DNA from: Enterococcus aquimarinus
GTDB lineage: Bacteria > Bacillota > Bacilli > Lactobacillales > Enterococcaceae
Direction: 5' to 3'
DNA: 64,000 bases
Assembly (NCBI RefSeq): GCF_001885765.1
Contig: NZ_JXKD01000010.1
Location: forward strand, 23,094 to 87,093
Shown here: positions 61,104 to 64,000 of the stretch, one piece after another
Position numbering within the stretch: the stretch's first letter is position 1
How the letters are laid out: each line of letters opens with the position of its first letter
Notes under the pieces: model-generated
The model's input: only the letters and a program-made list of their open reading frames with translations
What the model was told of the DNA's origin: nothing
The model's database searches: none
Translations under genes and position numbers: made by a program

Positions 61104-61156
61104 AAAGACGCTTGTGCCAAATGAATATCCTCATTTGGCACAAGCGTCTTTTTATT
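61104..61156. terminator. Strong bidirectional terminator
   Basis: A 21-bp perfect stem (61104-61124 with 61131-61151) with a 6-nt loop lies between the M24 gene and the convergent flavin reductase gene. The T run is on the plus strand; A residues precede the stem. Confidence 0.93.
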
Positions 61157-61175
61157 TGTTTAGAATCAATGTGTC

Positions 61176-61742
61176 TTAAAAATCGTAAGATGCTTCTTGT
61201 TCGGCCCATACTTGTTTATATGCTTTTGTTAACACAATCGCATCTTCAATGAGTTTATCGAGGCGCAATAAGACATCGTCATTCACAATCGTTGCTTGAT
61301 GGAAATCTCGTTCTTCAATAAAGACATAGTTTGATACCAAGTTTCCTTTCATGTAGTGAATGATTGGTTTCAAGTGCATCTCGGCGACTAAAAAATGCTT
61401 GGCAGAACCGGCTGTCATGACGAGCCCCACGACTTTATTTTCAAAAGCACTTTGTGGCAGTAAATCAAACACATTTTTTAGCGTACCTGGAATAGACGCT
61501 TGAAAAGTCGGCGAACCAATTAAAATAATGTCCGAATCCATTAAGGTTGTCGTGACGAAACGAGTATCATCCGTGTAGTCTAAGTAGTTGCGCCCATCAC
61601 TAAATTGAAGGGTTAATTGTTTTAAATCAAGCAACGTAACGGAAGCTTCTGGATATTGTTCTTGTATTTTTTTTTGCATGATGGTCATTGTTGTTTGGGT
61701 TTTCGTCCCCACAACAGAACCAGAGAGTAAGGTGATTTTCAT
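61176..61742 (-). CDS. NAD(P)H-dependent FMN reductase (flavodoxin-like)
   Basis: The 188-residue protein belongs to the NADPH-dependent FMN reductase family, with the flavin-phosphate loop LLSGSVVGTKTQTT near the start and the segment ILIGSPTFQASIPGTLKN near residue 75. It is encoded 10 nt after the luciferase-like monooxygenase gene on the same strand, so it most likely supplies reduced FMN to that enzyme. It is not closely similar to the reductase subunits at 16347-19399. Confidence 0.87.
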   Translation of the reverse strand: MKITLLSGSVVGTKTQTTMTIMQKKIQEQYPEASVTLLDLKQLTLQFSDGRNYLDYTDDTRFVTTTLMDSDIILIGSPTFQASIPGTLKNVFDLLPQSAFENKVVGLVMTAGSAKHFLVAEMHLKPIIHYMKGNLVSNYVFIEERDFHQATIVNDDVLLRLDKLIEDAIVLTKAYKQVWAEQEASYDF

Positions 61743-61752
61743 AAGGCGTTAC

Positions 61753-62823
61753 CTACTTTGCGGTATATTTTTTTACAGCGGGCAAAATCTCATTCCCGAT
61801 CAATTCGATGTTTTTCATGATTTTATCAAAAGGAACACCACCAAAATCAAGCTGAGCAATGTAGCGTTGGTGTCCGAATAATTCGTGCTGATACAGAATT
61901 TTTTCAATGACCTGTTGCGGAGAACCGACGTTTAAAATACTGCGTTTGTCAGGTGCTTGTGCAAAGGCTTGTTTTGGAAATCCTTGGCCGTTGGTTAAGA
62001 CTAAGCCAGCGTTGACATGTTGATAGTATTCTTTTAATGCCTCTTGCGTCGTGTCAGCGACATAAAATAAACCAGCTGTTGCAATTGGCAGATGATCGCC
62101 GTCAAAACCGGCATCATTGGCTGATTGTCGGTATGCATCAATCGTATATTTAAAGGATTGTGCTGCACCAGCTAAGTGCGCCATATACATGGGAACGCCC
62201 GCGCGTCCTGCACGAACGGCACTACCAGGACCGCCGCCGACTGCTCGCCAAATGGGTAATTGTTTATTCAAGGGACGCGGTAAAATATGGGCATTACGAA
62301 GTGGTTTACGGAACTTTCCTTCCCAAGTAATCGTTTCTTGTTGATTAAGTTTTAAAAGTAAATCAAATTTTTCTTCAAATAATTCTTCATAATCGGCTAA
62401 GTCGTAGCCTAATAGTTCAAATAATCCGACACGTGAAGCGCGTCCGGCAACGAGTTCAATCCGTCCATTCGATAGTAAATCAATCGTCGAAAAGTTTTCA
62501 AATACGCGTACGGGGTCAGATGTACTGATAATAGTGGCACCACTCGATAAGGTAATTGTCTTGGTTGCTTCGGCAATCGCAGCTAACACAATCGCATGTG
62601 CTTGTGTGACAAAGTGATCTTGATGACTTTCGCCGACAATAAACGTATCAAGCCCAGCTTGTTCTGCTAGAACCGCCATTTCTTTGATATTTTGCAATCG
62701 TTGTTGCGGGGAAATTAAAGTACCAGTGTGAGGATCTGCTAAATGATCCCCTAAGGTATATAAGCCAAATTCGAGCCCTTTTGAAGCATCAAATTGAGGG
62801 ATGTAGTTTAAATTTTCTGTCAT
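61753..62823 (-). CDS. Luciferase-like (LLM class) FMN-dependent monooxygenase
   Basis: The 356-residue protein reads as a bacterial luciferase-family TIM barrel: GLEFGLYTLGDH near the start, GLDTFIVGESHQDHFV, the substrate-loop ATIISTSDPVRVFENF and AVGGGPGSAVRAG. With the adjacent FMN reductase it would form a two-component monooxygenase that uses reduced FMN and oxygen. The substrate cannot be told; sulfonates, aldehydes or long-chain compounds are typical of the family. Confidence 0.88.
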   Translation of the reverse strand: MTENLNYIPQFDASKGLEFGLYTLGDHLADPHTGTLISPQQRLQNIKEMAVLAEQAGLDTFIVGESHQDHFVTQAHAIVLAAIAEATKTITLSSGATIISTSDPVRVFENFSTIDLLSNGRIELVAGRASRVGLFELLGYDLADYEELFEEKFDLLLKLNQQETITWEGKFRKPLRNAHILPRPLNKQLPIWRAVGGGPGSAVRAGRAGVPMYMAHLAGAAQSFKYTIDAYRQSANDAGFDGDHLPIATAGLFYVADTTQEALKEYYQHVNAGLVLTNGQGFPKQAFAQAPDKRSILNVGSPQQVIEKILYQHELFGHQRYIAQLDFGGVPFDKIMKNIELIGNEILPAVKKYTAK

Positions 62824-62950
62824 GAATCATTCACGTCCTTCTTTTGTTTAACGCCCTAATCATAAAATGAATATGAATATTTTGCAAATAATTGAATTTA
62901 TCTCGAAAACGTAATATTTATTAAAAAAACACACGACGTAGGGTCATGTG

Positions 62951-63319
62951 TTAGCGCCAAAATTGGGTCATCTCTTTTTTATCGGTTCGATTGTAATCAA
63001 TCATTTTTTTGAAAAGTTCGTAATCGAGCGGCTGTGTCCATTTAATTTTAATCGTATTGATGGTCGTTTCATAATCGGCGGCCTTAATTTCGTCTTCAAA
63101 GAGACGAATCGTTTTGGCTTCTGGCGAAAGGGAAAAGTGATGCTTAGAAGCACTCAAACCAATGATATAGGTTCCGTGTTCTATAAACATCGGTTGCTTC
63201 CATTTTATGACCGGCGTTAAATCTGGATAGTGTTGCGCGATCCACGTTAAGAGTGTCGCCATTTTTTCTCGTTGTTCACTTTTTTCAAGTGTGGCTAAAT
63301 AGTCTTCGAAAATCGTCAT
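62951..63319 (-). CDS. DUF1801 / YdhG-like frataxin-fold protein
   Basis: The start at 63319 follows AAAGGAGGAACT. The 122-residue protein has the DUF1801 pattern: an acidic N-terminal helix, IKWKQPMFIEHGTYIIGLSASKHHFS in the central strands, and a C-terminal KIKWTQPLDYELFKKMIDYN segment. B. subtilis relatives have been proposed as iron chaperones, but this is not general. It lies 17 nt after the VTT protein remnant on the same strand. Confidence 0.82.
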   Translation of the reverse strand: MTIFEDYLATLEKSEQREKMATLLTWIAQHYPDLTPVIKWKQPMFIEHGTYIIGLSASKHHFSLSPEAKTIRLFEDEIKAADYETTINTIKIKWTQPLDYELFKKMIDYNRTDKKEMTQFWR

Positions 63320-63336
63320 TGCGAGTTCCTCCTTTT

Positions 63337-63976
63337 TTATTGCATCCATTGTTTCAGTTGCGTTTGAATTTGTTTCTTAAAGATGAGGCTAATGAGAAAA
63401 ATCAGAACGAATAATGCAACAATAATCGCGATGAGTGTATAGTTTTTCTTTAAAACCGAATCTCCTAACCAAGTCCACATGATGGTGGAAGGAACACTTG
63501 CAAGGGTCAGACTTCCTATAAATTTCGGTAAACTGATTTTTGATTGCGCAAAGACATAAGGTAAAAGACCATTTGGCACACCAGGAACTAAATAGGAAAA
63601 AAAGACAAAGATTTCGGGTCGCTTCATTGTTTTGATTTTAGCAAAATCAAGCCAACCATGTTTTTTCTTTGATTCTTTGAGGCGAGTCGGAAAGAATAAT
63701 TCGACTGTTTTGCGGAACTGTTTGACGCCTAAAAAGATCACCGTGTTCCCCAAGGCAAAACCAACTAAACTCATGATTGATCCCCATAAAACGCCATAGG
63801 TAAGCCCCGCTAAAATTTGAACCATTGCCAGAAGGCACAAAGACTAAAATCGCCTGTAACGCTTGTAAGCCAATGATACTGAAAACACCTTTGCTTCCAT
63901 AGGAACGAATGGCACTGAGCAGCTTTTGTTCATTGCCGGAATCGGTCATGACTTGTTTCAGTAAAGGATTTGACAC
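63337..63976 (-). pseudogene. VTT-domain (TVP38/TMEM64) membrane protein, frameshifted, start unclear
   Basis: Two overlapping frames together make a VTT-domain protein. The first (from a GTG at 63976) gives SYGSKGVFSIIGLQALQAIL and VFVPSG, the second continues with MVQILAGLTYGVLWGSIMS, VPNGLLPYVFAQSKIS and a basic C-terminus. The break lies at an extra A at 63826 (minus strand), so the intact reading is lost. The first start has no spaced ribosome binding site and family members have an additional N-terminal membrane helix, so the true start may be lost or outside the window. Related proteins act in membrane lipid scrambling or transport. Confidence 0.65.
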
Positions 63977-64000
63977 TCCACACGACTAAAGTCGTCGGAT

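Noticed and set aside
63982..63995. Palindrome ACGACT-aa-AGTCGT at the right edge
   Set aside because: Perfect but short and cut off from its context by the window end; no function can be supported.

Overview
The window comes from a low-GC Gram-positive bacterium, almost certainly a member of the Lactobacillales. The evidence is strong AGGAGG-type ribosome binding sites, many intrinsic terminators, a TPP riboswitch, a T-box leader, a LicT-type RAT antiterminator, cre-like sites, a beta-galactosidase split into LacL and LacM, a HisZ-dependent histidine operon and a streptococcal-style MET-box. The genus cannot be fixed from the sequence. The MurE substrate motif (DDPR) hints at meso-diaminopimelate rather than lysine in the cell wall.

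Layout, left to right. 1-6.8 kb: a partial response regulator faces a sugar ABC importer without its own ATPase and the lacL-lacM beta-galactosidase genes. 6.8-12 kb (minus strand): murE, then a thiamine salvage operon tenA-thiM-thiD-thiE under a TPP riboswitch. 12-13.9 kb: a scar joining two gene fragments, two small membrane protein genes (one frameshifted) behind LytTR-type direct repeats, and an ACT-domain protein. 14.2-20.7 kb: apbE, a LysR regulator, a small and a large flavoprotein reductase subunit and an MFS carrier, which together look like a flavinylated soluble enoate (hydroxycinnamate/urocanate/acrylate-type) reductase system. 20.8-28.5 kb: the regulators iclR-pucR diverge from a glyoxylate-to-glycerate operon (Gcl, a TIM-barrel isomerase, a D-2-hydroxyacid dehydrogenase, glycerate kinase, a cupin). 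28.6-33 kb: a RAT-controlled beta-glucoside PTS operon. 33-38.2 kb: menA and a MarR-controlled heterodimeric ABC exporter. 38.5-42.7 kb: a DbpA-type helicase, a gene-poor stretch rich in palindromes, and a membrane protein paired with a secreted coiled-coil protein. 42.9-46.4 kb: methionine-linked genes (T-box plus an NlpA/MetQ-like lipoprotein; a MetE-like C-terminal-type methyltransferase with a MET-box) and an aldo/keto reductase. 46.6-54.2 kb: a compact ten-gene histidine operon hisZGDBHAFIEC. 54.3-58.5 kb: a GGDEF protein, then a three-gene unit of DUF2177, a FakA-FakB-like fusion and a DUF1295 membrane protein. 58.8-64 kb: an RpiR regulator with a metal-site-degenerate M24 protein, a flavin reductase/luciferase-like monooxygenase pair, a DUF1801 protein and a frameshifted VTT-domain membrane protein.

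The candidates most likely to be new biology are (i) the ApbE plus HcrAB-like reductase island, (ii) the glyoxylate operon whose carboligase carries a glutamate where the characterised E. coli enzyme has valine and whose reductase belongs to the hydroxypyruvate branch, (iii) the fatty-acid-kinase fusion sandwiched between two membrane proteins, and (iv) the LytTR-repeat-controlled small membrane proteins. No rRNA, tRNA, CRISPR array, complete insertion sequence or prophage was seen. All functional assignments rest on reading the translated sequence and on family knowledge; no database search was run.
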